Assembly: GCF_932526225.1 (NCBI RefSeq)
Contig: NC_064039.1
Span: 930,001 to 994,000 of the forward strand
DNA: 64,000 nt
Source of the DNA: Nematostella vectensis
Lineage: Eukaryota; Cnidaria; Anthozoa; Actiniaria; Edwardsiidae
Direction: 5' to 3'
Under the pieces are notes generated by a model, which made no database searches, was not told the origin of the DNA, and saw nothing but the letters and a program-made list of their open reading frames with translations. Position 1 is the stretch's first letter. The number at the start of each line of letters is the position of its first letter. The position numbers and the translations under genes were made by a program. Shown in pieces: positions 9,468 to 17,845 of this stretch.

Positions 9468-9575
9468 GATGCGCGCGCATAACTCGTGCTATGCTATGTT
9501 AGACATGTCTAACAGTCCGCACCATAGCCACGCGACTTCGTACTTTATGTGCATATATACACGTATATGTATACG
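9468..9575. promoter_or_regulatory. Bidirectional intergenic region before the major capsid gene
   Basis: Between divergent genes. Holds the perfect palindrome GTTAGACATGTCTAAC (9498-9513) and a 30-bp uninterrupted purine-pyrimidine alternation (9546-9575) that ends at the capsid ATG. Both are candidate regulatory structures. Confidence 0.5.
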
Positions 9576-10841
9576 ATGTCACTCAGCGATAAACTCGACC
9601 CCCAGCGAACACCCAGAATCCCTCTGGGGTTGAAAGCCGAGAGAACTGTTCACCGGGTCACTCTCAACTCGTCGACGGCCTCCCCAGAGGAGACGCTATA
9701 TGTGGCGGTCCCAAAGCTGTCGGAAGGCGTCACGCTCGTGCCTGGCTCCTTGAGGGTCGGTCTCGAACTCTTCGTCTCAGGCCATGCGAATAATACCGTC
9801 GTGAACAACGTCGGCCGAAATCTCGTGAGCCGCCTGAAAATCACGTTTGCAGGAGAAATGCTCCAGGACACCAACCGCTACGACGTCTTCAAGACGTATG
9901 AGGAGCTTTACCTGTCCAAGGTCGAGAGAGAGGACCGCCTGGAGCAGGGCATACAGTCGGAAAACATGCGCAAGCTTCGCTCCAAGGCCGGCGATAAGGC
10001 GACCAGTAACGCCAAGGAGAACGCTCTAAGCGCCACCCACGGGGCGAGGTACACCATCCCGCTAGACCATTCTCTGCTGACGGACCACGGCGTGCTATAC
10101 CCAAGGGCGCTCTCCGAGGCGCTGCTCTTCGAGATCACGTTCGCATCGGCTGACCAGGTAGTAGTCGGAACTGATGCCACCAAATTATCCTATGGCATCA
10201 AAAATCTAGAGCTGGAGTACGAAAGCCTGAGGGATGACAACCTCGCCCGGTCTGCAGCCGCCGCCTACCACAACGGCACAACGTTCTTCTACGAGCAAGT
10301 GAACCTTCACAAGACCTTCGTGATTAGCAAAGGGACGGACAGCATAATCAACGAGAGTGTCAACCTACCGCGAAGGTCTATGAGTGGTCTGCTGCTCCTC
10401 TTCGTGGAGCCATACACGGCAGGGACTCGCGACTCTGAGAAGTTCGTGTACCCCGACATCAAGAGCGTTCGCGTTACAATCGACGGCACGCCAAACAAAG
10501 TCTTCAGCCAGGGCCTGCGCCCCACGGATTTCTGGAGGGAGGCGAAAAGGCGGTTCGTCCGCCCCTCCCCGGGGGGGCACAGCGGAGCGCCCGCCGCCCC
10601 GGCAATCGGCCCCGAGTCGTTCTATGGCGATAACAAATTTGCTCTGTGGATCGACCTTCGAACGACGGACGACAGCGCCATCCATGGGGGCGGTCTCCGA
10701 TTGGTCAATACCCGCGACGGCGTGCACCTCGAGATAAAACGCACGGCAGGCTGCTCGGGTAGCGTAAACTGTCACGTGTTTGTAGTGGCCGACGCCCAGA
10801 TGAACCTTATGAACGGACAACTAGAGTCCATACAATACTGA
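9576..10841 (+). CDS. Polinton major capsid protein (421 aa)
   Basis: Start chosen at the ATG of MSLSDKLDPQRTPRIPLG because the upstream in-frame codons lie in the alternating promoter-like tract. Recognisable segments are VHRVTLNSS, SRLKITFAGEMLQDTNRYD, the YTIPLDHSLLTDHGVLYP region, SMSGLLLLFVEPYTAGTRDS and GVHLEIKRT. These match the capsid family found in cnidarian Polintons, taken to be the double jelly-roll shell protein. At 421 residues it is shorter than many adintovirus capsids. A Pro/Gly-rich insertion (about 340-358) looks like a surface loop. The packaging ATPase follows after 19 bp, so capsid and ATPase probably share a transcript. Confidence 0.8.
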   Translation: MSLSDKLDPQRTPRIPLGLKAERTVHRVTLNSSTASPEETLYVAVPKLSEGVTLVPGSLRVGLELFVSGHANNTVVNNVGRNLVSRLKITFAGEMLQDTNRYDVFKTYEELYLSKVEREDRLEQGIQSENMRKLRSKAGDKATSNAKENALSATHGARYTIPLDHSLLTDHGVLYPRALSEALLFEITFASADQVVVGTDATKLSYGIKNLELEYESLRDDNLARSAAAAYHNGTTFFYEQVNLHKTFVISKGTDSIINESVNLPRRSMSGLLLLFVEPYTAGTRDSEKFVYPDIKSVRVTIDGTPNKVFSQGLRPTDFWREAKRRFVRPSPGGHSGAPAAPAIGPESFYGDNKFALWIDLRTTDDSAIHGGGLRLVNTRDGVHLEIKRTAGCSGSVNCHVFVVADAQMNLMNGQLESIQY

Positions 10842-10860
10842 GCACATACGCCGGAGCGGT

Positions 10861-11463
10861 ATGGACCCGAAAAACGTCCCATTTAACGCTCTCATCGTGG
10901 GCCCGACGTCATGCGGGAAGACCCAATTCGTAGTGGACCGACTGTGCGGCCCTTTCCGGGGCAAGTTTGACTACATCGTACTCGTGTGCCCCACCTTTGT
11001 CTACAACAAAACATACGACGGCTTCGGCGAGGGCGACAATCGTCTGTTTGTCATCGTACCTGAGGCGGGTCAGATCGACATACTGCTGAGGTCTGTCTCC
11101 ACTCTCTTCGAAGGCACTAATACGCTAATCATACTCGACGACTGTGCGGCCTCGAAAGACGTAAAGAGGCGCTCTGACCAGCTCGCCAACTTAGCGTTCA
11201 GCGCGCGTCACGTGGGTATCAGCGTGTGGGTGATCACGCAGCAGCTCACCAGCATCACGAAGCCGTTCCGCGAGAACATCGCGGCCCTGGTGGTCTTCTA
11301 TACCCCGAGCAAGGCGGACATGAAAGCTATCCTGCATGACTACGGTGCGGAGCTTTCAGAAGAGAAGATGAAAGAGTACATGAAGGCCCTCAAGACGAAA
11401 AAGTTCTCGAAGTTAGAGTTTTGCTTGCGTCACCCTTATACCATCGCCCTGGTCGACCGATGA
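10861..11463 (+). CDS. A32-like genome-packaging ATPase (200 aa)
   Basis: FtsK/HerA-superfamily packaging ATPase. Walker A is GPTSCGKTQ at about residues 13-21. Walker B is NTLIILDDC at about 93-101. The sensor-like segment is GISVWVITQQL at about 118-128. The length fits Polinton ATPases. In double jelly-roll viruses this enzyme pumps DNA into the preformed capsid. It sits between the capsid gene and a conserved unknown gene whose ATG overlaps its TGA, indicating a tight late-type cluster. No breaks seen; all key residues are present. Confidence 0.9.
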   Translation: MDPKNVPFNALIVGPTSCGKTQFVVDRLCGPFRGKFDYIVLVCPTFVYNKTYDGFGEGDNRLFVIVPEAGQIDILLRSVSTLFEGTNTLIILDDCAASKDVKRRSDQLANLAFSARHVGISVWVITQQLTSITKPFRENIAALVVFYTPSKADMKAILHDYGAELSEEKMKEYMKALKTKKFSKLEFCLRHPYTIALVDR

Positions 11464-12041
11464 TGAGCGACGAATACTTTGAGAGTCTTCTCGAGGGGGG
11501 CGCCGCCGACCTCCCGGCCGTCGAGACATTGGACTGCCCGACGCAGGCCGTCCCGGCTGCCGGTGAGCAGACCGAGATAGCAGACGCGAGGGAGAAACTC
11601 GCGATCCTCGTAGCCTCGGGGAAGTCGAGAGAGATGGTGGGCAAAGCCCTGACCCACGGCGACGTCAAACGCATGAGCGCCGAGGAGGTGAGGAAGTACG
11701 AGAGGCGATACGAGACCGCTCTAGCCAGCCGGACTACAGACGCCCTGGCAGACAGCTTTCTGAAGCTAACGACCAAGCTGGTAGGCATGGCGCTGCCGAT
11801 AGACAGCGTGGCCGATCTCCACAACGACCTAGTGTCCGACTACCTCATCAACAACGAGCTCCGCGCTTTGTGCGGAAAATTAGCTCTACGCTGCGGCCGT
11901 TTGATGGCTTTAGCCGCCGGGGTGTTACACATTGCGCGTCATGTGGACTGTCGTGCCGACACCGGAACGGCAAGCGCTGACGCGCGGTGCCAACGCGAGG
12001 TAGCAGCCGCGGACAGTGGCGAGCCCACCATCCCAGAGTAG
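11460..12041 (+). CDS. Polinton conserved hypothetical protein (about 193 aa)
   Basis: Start taken at the ATGATG overlapping the ATPase stop, giving MMSDEYFESLLEG. It has an acidic N-terminus and a helical middle (KALTHGDVKRMSAEEVRKYE). The Leu-rich segment SFLKLTTKLVGMALPIDSV precedes ELRALCGKLALRCGRLMALA, which ends in a short hydrophobic helix. The region around RYETAL and the SGKLAL/CGRLMALA stretch resembles a protein I recall next to the ATPase in other cnidarian Polintons. Function unknown. The last 30 residues are low complexity. Confidence 0.7.
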   Translation: MMSDEYFESLLEGGAADLPAVETLDCPTQAVPAAGEQTEIADAREKLAILVASGKSREMVGKALTHGDVKRMSAEEVRKYERRYETALASRTTDALADSFLKLTTKLVGMALPIDSVADLHNDLVSDYLINNELRALCGKLALRCGRLMALAAGVLHIARHVDCRADTGTASADARCQREVAAADSGEPTIPE

Positions 12042-12146
12042 ACGCGCGTGTGCACACGCATTTGAAAGCTCGCCACTTCTCCTACCACATGGAACCAAGT
12101 ACTTGGTTCCAAGTAGTTGGCACAACGTGTTCACACGACGACGCAG
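12042..12146. promoter_or_regulatory. Intergenic region with 20-bp palindrome
   Basis: Contains the perfect palindrome GGAACCAAGTACTTGGTTCC (12091-12110) and a 20-bp purine-pyrimidine alternation (12042-12061). Candidate promoter or processing element before the next gene. Confidence 0.4.
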
Positions 12147-12836
12147 ATGGGAGAACCTCAAGGAGGTACCAGTGCCCAGCCTGACGAACAACTTGCTCAA
12201 GAACTTGCCCAAGAACCTGGCAAACAGCATCAAGAACCTGCACGTACGCCTGTGGCTGCGCTCCCGGCAGCGGGCGCGAATCACGAGCCCCGAACCGCCC
12301 GCGACCCGACCTCACCCTGGACGAGTCGAAGCCGGAAGGCGCTTGGCAAAGTGGAACCGAATCAACAGAGCGAAGAAAGAGGCGCTTCGTGTCGCCGCTT
12401 CAACAGAGCGAAGAAAGAGGCGCTTCGTGTCGCCGCTTCGTGTTACCGGCAGCAGCTGCCGGTAACCCCGGGGCCGAGCGAGCCGCAGCCGGGTCGGCGC
12501 TTGCGCGCCGACGATGCGGCAAGCGATGGCATGCCTTCGGCACACACACCTGCCCCGGAGAGCAACTCTGCCTGGTCGGCCAGCTCGATCATCGGGCTCG
12601 CTGGTCTTCTAGTGTCATTGATCGGACTCTACACACGTAGGCGAGAGCTAGCTGCCGCGTTCACGCGCACACCAGCTGGTGGCCCCGGGGCCGAGCGGGC
12701 TACCGATCCGCACGCAGCGGCCGACGGCGGGACTCCGCCCACAAGGCCACCGCTGGCGGCCACACAGCAGACCAAGGAGCGCGCTCCGGCGACAGCGCTT
12801 CGCGCTCCCGGGTCTCGGCTGTTATCCATGGAGTAA
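12147..12836 (+). CDS. Polinton Q/P/A-rich protein with one TM segment, frame-patched
   Basis: Start taken at the ATG of MGEPQGGTS. The N-terminus is Gln/Glu/Pro rich, the middle basic, and a C-terminal segment WSASSIIGLAGLLVSLIGLY is a transmembrane helix followed by RRREL. I recall proteins of this layout in cnidarian Polintons. Between about 12300 and 12400 the sequence that looks like the conserved basic helix (AGRRLAKWNRINRAKKEAL) lies in a neighbouring frame. A 38-bp tandem duplication (12363-12400 and 12401-12438) brings that helix back into the open frame. The gene thus seems to carry two compensating frame changes. Function unknown. Confidence 0.55.
   Translation: MGEPQGGTSAQPDEQLAQELAQEPGKQHQEPARTPVAALPAAGANHEPRTARDPTSPWTSRSRKALGKVEPNQQSEERGASCRRFNRAKKEALRVAASCYRQQLPVTPGPSEPQPGRRLRADDAASDGMPSAHTPAPESNSAWSASSIIGLAGLLVSLIGLYTRRRELAAAFTRTPAGGPGAERATDPHAAADGGTPPTRPPLAATQQTKERAPATALRAPGSRLLSME
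12363..12438. repeat. 38-bp tandem duplication inside a Polinton gene
   Basis: Two identical adjacent copies (12363-12400, 12401-12438). 38 is not a multiple of three, so the duplication changes reading frame. A near-perfect hairpin (11-bp arms, TTACCGGCAGC) follows at 12443-12465. Confidence 0.95.
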
Positions 12837-12880
12837 GCAGACATTTAGACACGAGAGCGCACTCCACCCATATCCGCGAG

Positions 12881-13105
12881 ATGTCGACGACGCAGCAGAG
12901 CAAGATTACAAAGACCATCACCGACGCCGCAGTCTTAACCGGCCTCGTCGCCGGCATCGGCTGGGTTGGGCGCAAGGCCTTCCGCGAGGACTTCACCAAA
13001 GATCCCTCCGCGAACGCCATGAACTACGCAAAAATGACTGCCGCCGTCGCAGTTGCTCTCGCTTTGAAGGGTTACCTTGAGGACCAGAAGATCCTGCCCA
13101 TGTAG
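12881..13105 (+). CDS. Polinton small membrane protein (74 aa)
   Basis: A short intact frame with two hydrophobic helices: DAAVLTGLVAGIGWVGRKAF (about residues 15-34) and the Ala/Val-rich AKMTAAVAVALALKGYLE (about 50-67). Its small size, two-helix layout and terminal YLEDQKILP segment recall a protein common in cnidarian Polintons. Probably a virion or membrane protein; no function known. It lies in the + strand cluster between the Q/P-rich and the 137-aa genes. Confidence 0.7.
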   Translation: MSTTQQSKITKTITDAAVLTGLVAGIGWVGRKAFREDFTKDPSANAMNYAKMTAAVAVALALKGYLEDQKILPM

Positions 13106-13190
13106 TGTACCGTGGTACATGTAGGCCGTGTATTAAACTCGTGCGCGCCTTGCGCATACACACAGCACGTGGAGTGCGCTTCGCATAAAC

Positions 13191-13604
13191 ATGGCCTCTG
13201 TCGCGATTTTGATTGGCGGCGCCGTCCTGAACGCGACTGCATTCGTTGGTGGCAACTACCTCGCAAAGTTCCTGTCGAACGATGAGAGCCCCGCCTTAGC
13301 CGAGAAGGAGAGGCACGACAAGGCCCTAGAGAAATACCAACAAGACTATGGACGCTACCAACAGCGGCGACAAAAAATCCTCGATTGGCAAGCTCAAAGT
13401 CGCGAGAGAGGGTCCCTCGCAAAGCAGAACTTCACCGACACCGACTACGCGCTCAAACTCTACAACCAGACCTCCCTGGAGTCGATGCGGGCCCCCGAGC
13501 TGTCCGACTACTACGTACCCAGCAAAACGCAGAAGAACGCCGAGTTGGCGTACATAGGCGCCGGCGCTCTCGCCATCGGCTACGCAGCTAGCCGCTTGCT
13601 GTGA
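13191..13604 (+). CDS. Polinton conserved hypothetical protein (137 aa)
   Basis: An N-terminal hydrophobic segment (MASVAILIGGAVLNATAFVG) is followed by a charged helical centre with KERHDKALEKYQQDYGRY, then NFTDTDYALKLYNQTS, and a C-terminal hydrophobic segment (YIGAGALAIGYAASRLL). I recognise the NFTDTDYA motif and this two-ended hydrophobic layout from other cnidarian Polintons. The intact frame suggests selection until recently. Function unknown; likely structural or membrane associated. Confidence 0.75.
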   Translation: MASVAILIGGAVLNATAFVGGNYLAKFLSNDESPALAEKERHDKALEKYQQDYGRYQQRRQKILDWQAQSRERGSLAKQNFTDTDYALKLYNQTSLESMRAPELSDYYVPSKTQKNAELAYIGAGALAIGYAASRLL

Positions 13605-13763
13605 TGCAGCTGCCATCGAAACGCGTATACGTGCGTATGCGTCTAGGCGGCCTTTTTCCATGCTGCGCGTATACATGTACACGTACACGTATACGTACGC
13701 CGAAGGCTAAGCAGACGGAATCCGCCTGTTGGAGACTGATCCCCCCGTCGCGATACGCACGTA
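13605..13763. promoter_or_regulatory. Purine-pyrimidine alternating tracts before the integrase gene
   Basis: Uninterrupted alternations at 13621-13642 (22 bp) and 13664-13700 (37 bp). Such tracts can adopt left-handed DNA; a promoter role is inferred from similar tracts before other element genes. Confidence 0.4.
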
Positions 13764-14737
13764 ATGGCCCGCCGGAACGGCAAGCGCATGTCCGACGAAG
13801 AACTCGATGCGATCCCTCACCCTGTATACTACGCCAGAGGTGGCTTCCAGGGAGTGACCGCTCTGCATGCCAAACTTCCCAAGGGCTCAGCCTCCATAGA
13901 TCGAGTGCGCAAGTGGGTAGGCTCGCAGCCCGTCGGGGGCTACACACAGACGCCCCCTCCTCCGACTACCTACTACTACCTACGACTACCTACGCCCACT
14001 TCTCGGAGCAGATACCAAACCGTATCCACCAGTCGGACCTGCTATTCTTACCAACCGACCGCGGGTACAAGTATGCCCTGACTGTCGTTGACGTTGCTTC
14101 ACGGTATAAAGCCGCCCGCCCACTGAGGACTAAGAGCGCGGCCGTCGTCTCCCGCGAACTCGCTGGTATCTATGAAGAGGGACCTCTCACATGGCCTAAA
14201 GTCCTCATGGTTGATGAGGGCACGGAGTTCAAGGGCGCTACCACGAAGCTCCTAACAGACCACGGGGTGGAGGTCCGACGGGCTGAGCCAGGGCACCACA
14301 GGAGCCAAGCTTTCGCCGAGTCTTTCCATCGCTGGCTGGCGCAGCGCCTATTTCGTGCGCAGTACTCGAAGGAGCTTGCGTCCGGCAAGACAAACCGCGA
14401 GTGGGTTACTACTCTGCCAATCGTCATCTCGGACATGAACGCAACGAAGACTCGCATAACTGGCCTTGCGCCCGAGGACGCCATTAAGATGAGGCGCGTG
14501 CCTCTCAAAGCCGAAAAGCCTCCCCTAGAGGTCCCCTTGGAGGTCGGGACGGAGGTGTACATCGCCGTAAACGAGGAAGACCTTCAGGACAAGGGCCGAC
14601 GGCGAGCGACGGACCCGTGGTGGACAAGCAAGGCGTACCCGATACTAAAGAGGGTCATGGAGCCCGGACAGCCTGTGTTGTATTACACGGCGTACTCTAA
14701 GCACGGCTTCACGCGATCGCAGTTGCGCGTTGCGTGA
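13764..14737 (+). pseudogene. rve-type (retroviral-like) integrase, interrupted by a frameshift
   Basis: The N-terminal part reads from the ATG at 13764 (SDEELDAI, ARGGFQGVTALHAKLPKG, IDRVRKWVGSQPVGGYTQ). The catalytic core reads in a different frame up to TGA at 14735-14737. The change falls in a short ctac-type repeat at about 13960-13990. Core motifs are HQSDLLFL (first Asp), TVVDVASRYKAA, KVLMVDEGTEF (second Asp) and QAFAESFHRWLAQRLF (Glu). A C-terminal SH3-like segment (FTRSQLRV) follows. The enzyme inserts element ends and makes the 6-bp duplication. The DDE residues are all present, but the chain is broken in this copy. Its stop abuts the stop of the convergent replication gene in TGATCA. 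Confidence 0.85.
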
Positions 14738-17700
14738 TCAGCGCTTGTGCCTTCTGTTGCAGCTAAGGCACGCGAGTCTGACATTCCACTTGTAGTGACC
14801 CTGACTGTCGTCCAGCCGGTCGATACTGAAGCATTGGGGATGACTCTTGGTGTACCCCTGAAGCAGAAGCTGAGTGCCACAGACCGTGCACTTCTTTTCC
14901 GCGTCAGCAATCATGCCGAGTACGTGGTCTACCGTCAGAACGTGTTGCGGTCCAGTGTACTTTGTGCGACCCTTTTGCCTGTCGTCTATAGCGTATCGCT
15001 TGATTCGCGCTATAATGAGCTCTTCACTGGGCGTAGCCTGCAGTCCTGTGGGAACCAAGGCACCTGGGGTGTCGTCGGGGGGGAGCACACGGACTATCTG
15101 GTCGGCGAGCCGCACGCGGGAGATGCCGGTGTACACAGCATTCGTGATCCAGCCCTCTAAGCTGTGGTCTATGATAAACAGACGTCTTGGATTCTGGATG
15201 GTCTTGCCCTGCACCCGGTGGACTGTCCCCCAGCCCGCGTATTTCCACTCGAGGGGAAGCCCGTTAAGGACCACGCCGAGAGGGACCTCGACTACCGTGC
15301 CTTTGTACGCGTCGACCTTCTCGCCCCTTTTGCCTGGCACGGACACCGGCCGTCCTTGTTTGCGATAACGATGCGCGACGCTAGGATCGGGGTCAAAGCG
15401 GATGGTTGCTGGCAGTCGGGGGTAGTTTTTCCTGTGGTGCTCGACCAATCGCTGCTGGACAAGGCCCCCATCTTGTTGGTCGAGCACACCCACATATCGC
15501 TTGGGTGGGCCCGCTCGATCGCCGCGTCGAACGCCACCCCATCCCACTCCTCCCGAAATACCTCAAGCTGTTGGGAGTCTGGCTGACACCAAATCCGGCC
15601 CTTTATGTCGTGGAGCCTGGAGGAGGGGGCGGCAGAGCCGCAGTCGCATGTACTGTACGGATTTCCGCAGTTTTCACACAGGCAGCGGTAGTCGGACTCG
15701 AACCAGCGGATGTTCCCTTGTGCCCACTCCTTGAGCATATCGTGAGGCCCCTCTTTATCTCCCCAGGGCGGGACCTGTCCATAGTCGCCACAGCACACTA
15801 CCTGACACGGCCGCGTGGCGAGATACCCTAGGATGACGCGCAGCACTTTAGTCTGCACCTTACAGCACTCGTCAATGATGATCACTTCTGCGAGACGGTC
15901 GAGTTTGTGCCCCAGCTCGGAAGGTCTCCACTCCTCTATCGGCTTCTCCGCTGGTATGCAGAGGTAGTGGTGGTAGGTTTGAGCCTTCACCGCGAGGCGC
16001 GGGTTGTTGCGATGGTCGTGGGCGAGGTCGTTCTCGGGGGTGAGCACCACAGCGTTACGGCCACGGAACATGCTCACCGCCCACTCGGTCTTCCCCGATC
16101 CTCCCTGGCCGGCTAGATACATCCTCGCAGAGGTCGCGGCCACCAGATCGCACGGCAGACTCGGCGCAGTGCTTGGCTCCCTAGCCAAGCACCCCGACCT
16201 CTTTGGACCCCAAGCCGCCTCGGGCCGCCACTCGTACCCAGGCCTCTTGTGGCGCCACTCCCCATACCTCGGATCTCGCTCCACGAGCTTCACACCACTG
16301 GGCACCGCCTTTGCATATATGGCATCTGTGCACACATGGAGGACGTCTTCGCGAGGGAACCGCCTCAACATGCGTCGCAACGCTATATTTGTGTACGCCA
16401 AGACGAAGGCCCTGATGTGGTACCATTGTGAGCGCCGGACTCCGTTTTTGTATTGGATCAGATGAACCTCGTCGGCATGCTCGAAGTTAAGTAAGTAGTC
16501 GGTGCCTGCAAGGAGGTTTGTCAGATACGCGGCTTCTTCACGGTCGCGGACTACCATCGAGGATTCGTCGCCATGGCGAGCGCACTTGCCTACGAAACGC
16601 ACAGCGAGATCTCGACCCTGCGAGTCTTCGCCGCCGGGGCCGGAGTGGGGGAACTTGATGGAGTCCTTTTTTCCGACGCTATACAACACCTCCCTCGCCG
16701 CGGCCATGGCGAGGTCACCCGAGTCTAGCAGGTCCTTGAGCTCTGGCGTGGTGATCCAGCCCTCGTTTTGTTCCAAGTGCTGCCCTACCCTCCCGGAAGT
16801 GTAGGGGTGGCAGGCCTCGGAGAACCCCCACTCGGTCAACTGAATGGCCCCGGTCAGTTGAAGAACCTCGCTCAATGGCCGTCCCGCAACATCCGCGATA
16901 CGATACACGTTCGTAGGGAAGCCGTATTTCCGTACCAGATCAATGGCGTCCGAGGCGCCGCCGAAGACACTGTCCTCGCATCCTAGGTACGCCGCACGCA
17001 TGTCGATATGCTCATGAGGCCGCGCCCCAAAGTTTTCCCTGCTATTCCACACCTTGGACTCAACCTGAGCCGCTCGCCAGACGTCCCTGTATTTAGGAGG
17101 CGTTGGCCTGATGTTTTCTCTTTGGGTCCACTTCTTGAAGCGATACCCTATTGCGCCGCCCATCGAGTGCGTAGCTTCGATGTACTCTTGGTAGGCTGGG
17201 TGATCATCAGGGAGCCATTGAGGATCATGTCCAGTCTCGTCTGTAAACGCCCTGTCGATAGCCCATCCGTCTTGTCCCGACCGGTACAGTTTGCCTTCGT
17301 GCGTGACTATAACACGCCCACACAGCCAGACCCTCGTGTTTCTGGGGATCGCCCTGTTTATGAAGCGGATGAGCACCTCTCGCACCTTCGCCTCGTGAGT
17401 TTTTGCGGCGGCACTGGTAGCGCGAGGCGCAGCCTCTCCCTGACATAGCGAACGGAGCTCCCTCTCAGCCTCGAAGTCTAGGCCGTGGACGCTCGCGATC
17501 GCAGGTGGTTCAGTCGGAAGCAGAGGGCCGAACTCGCGCCGGACCTCCTCCGTCCACACCCTCTCCGGTACGAGCGGCTTAAGCAGCCTGTGTTTCACAT
17601 CGTCGGGGATGTCCTCGTCCAGGATGTTTTTTACCAGTCCTGCCAGTACGGCGGGCGCCTCTTTGTCGCGCATGCTATCGAGAATCTCCTCTATATAAGC

Positions 17701-17739
17701 GTCCATGTTTGGGTATACCCTGTGCCACCCAATCTCCAA
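14738..17739 (-). CDS. Replication protein: polymerase-like palm + SF1 helicase + HNH, frame interrupted
   Basis: Two overlapping minus-strand frames. 15292-17739 (815 aa) holds the first two modules: a polymerase-like palm (HIDMRAAYLG at about 241 as motif A; VLHVCTDAIYA at about 465 as motif C) and the first helicase half. Helicase motifs are GQGGSGKTEW (about 543), VIIIDEC and VVCCGDYGQVPPW. A four-cysteine insert (CLCENCGNPYSTCDCG) follows. 14738-15547 holds the second helicase half (GTVHRVQGKTI, NAVYTGISRV) and an HNH domain (CTVCG, FSIDRLDD, GHYKWNVRLACLSCNRRHK). The frame changes in a run of five C on the + strand at 15465-15469. The palm assignment is less certain than helicase and HNH. 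The likely role is element DNA replication in place of protein-primed PolB. Start could be Met12 (MDAYIEEI). Confidence 0.75.
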
Positions 17740-17845
17740 CTGCCCGTATCACAACCGGCGGGTTGAGTGCCCGGGTATGACCCGCGCCACCCAGTCTCTA
17801 ACTGAGGGTTCGGGTACGCCCCGTGCCACCCAGTCTCTAATTGAC
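17711..17845. repeat. Degenerate ~32-bp repeat at the 5' end of the replication gene
   Basis: Three copies of a GGGTAyrCCCyGTGCCACCCA-like unit (starting at about 17711, 17773, 17812) span the start and upstream region of the minus-strand replication gene. They encode related Q-L-E-T-G-W/Y-P segments on the minus strand. Confidence 0.7.

Noticed and set aside
8557-9633. 358-aa + strand frame
   Set aside because: Shadow of the two minus-strand Polinton genes; Ser-rich composition typical of an antisense frame, and it runs into the capsid gene.
13326-13947. Minus-strand frames opposite the 137-aa and integrase genes
   Set aside because: Antisense shadows without motifs.
15164-17448. Several + strand frames across the replication gene
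   Set aside because: Antisense to a gene with clear helicase and HNH motifs.
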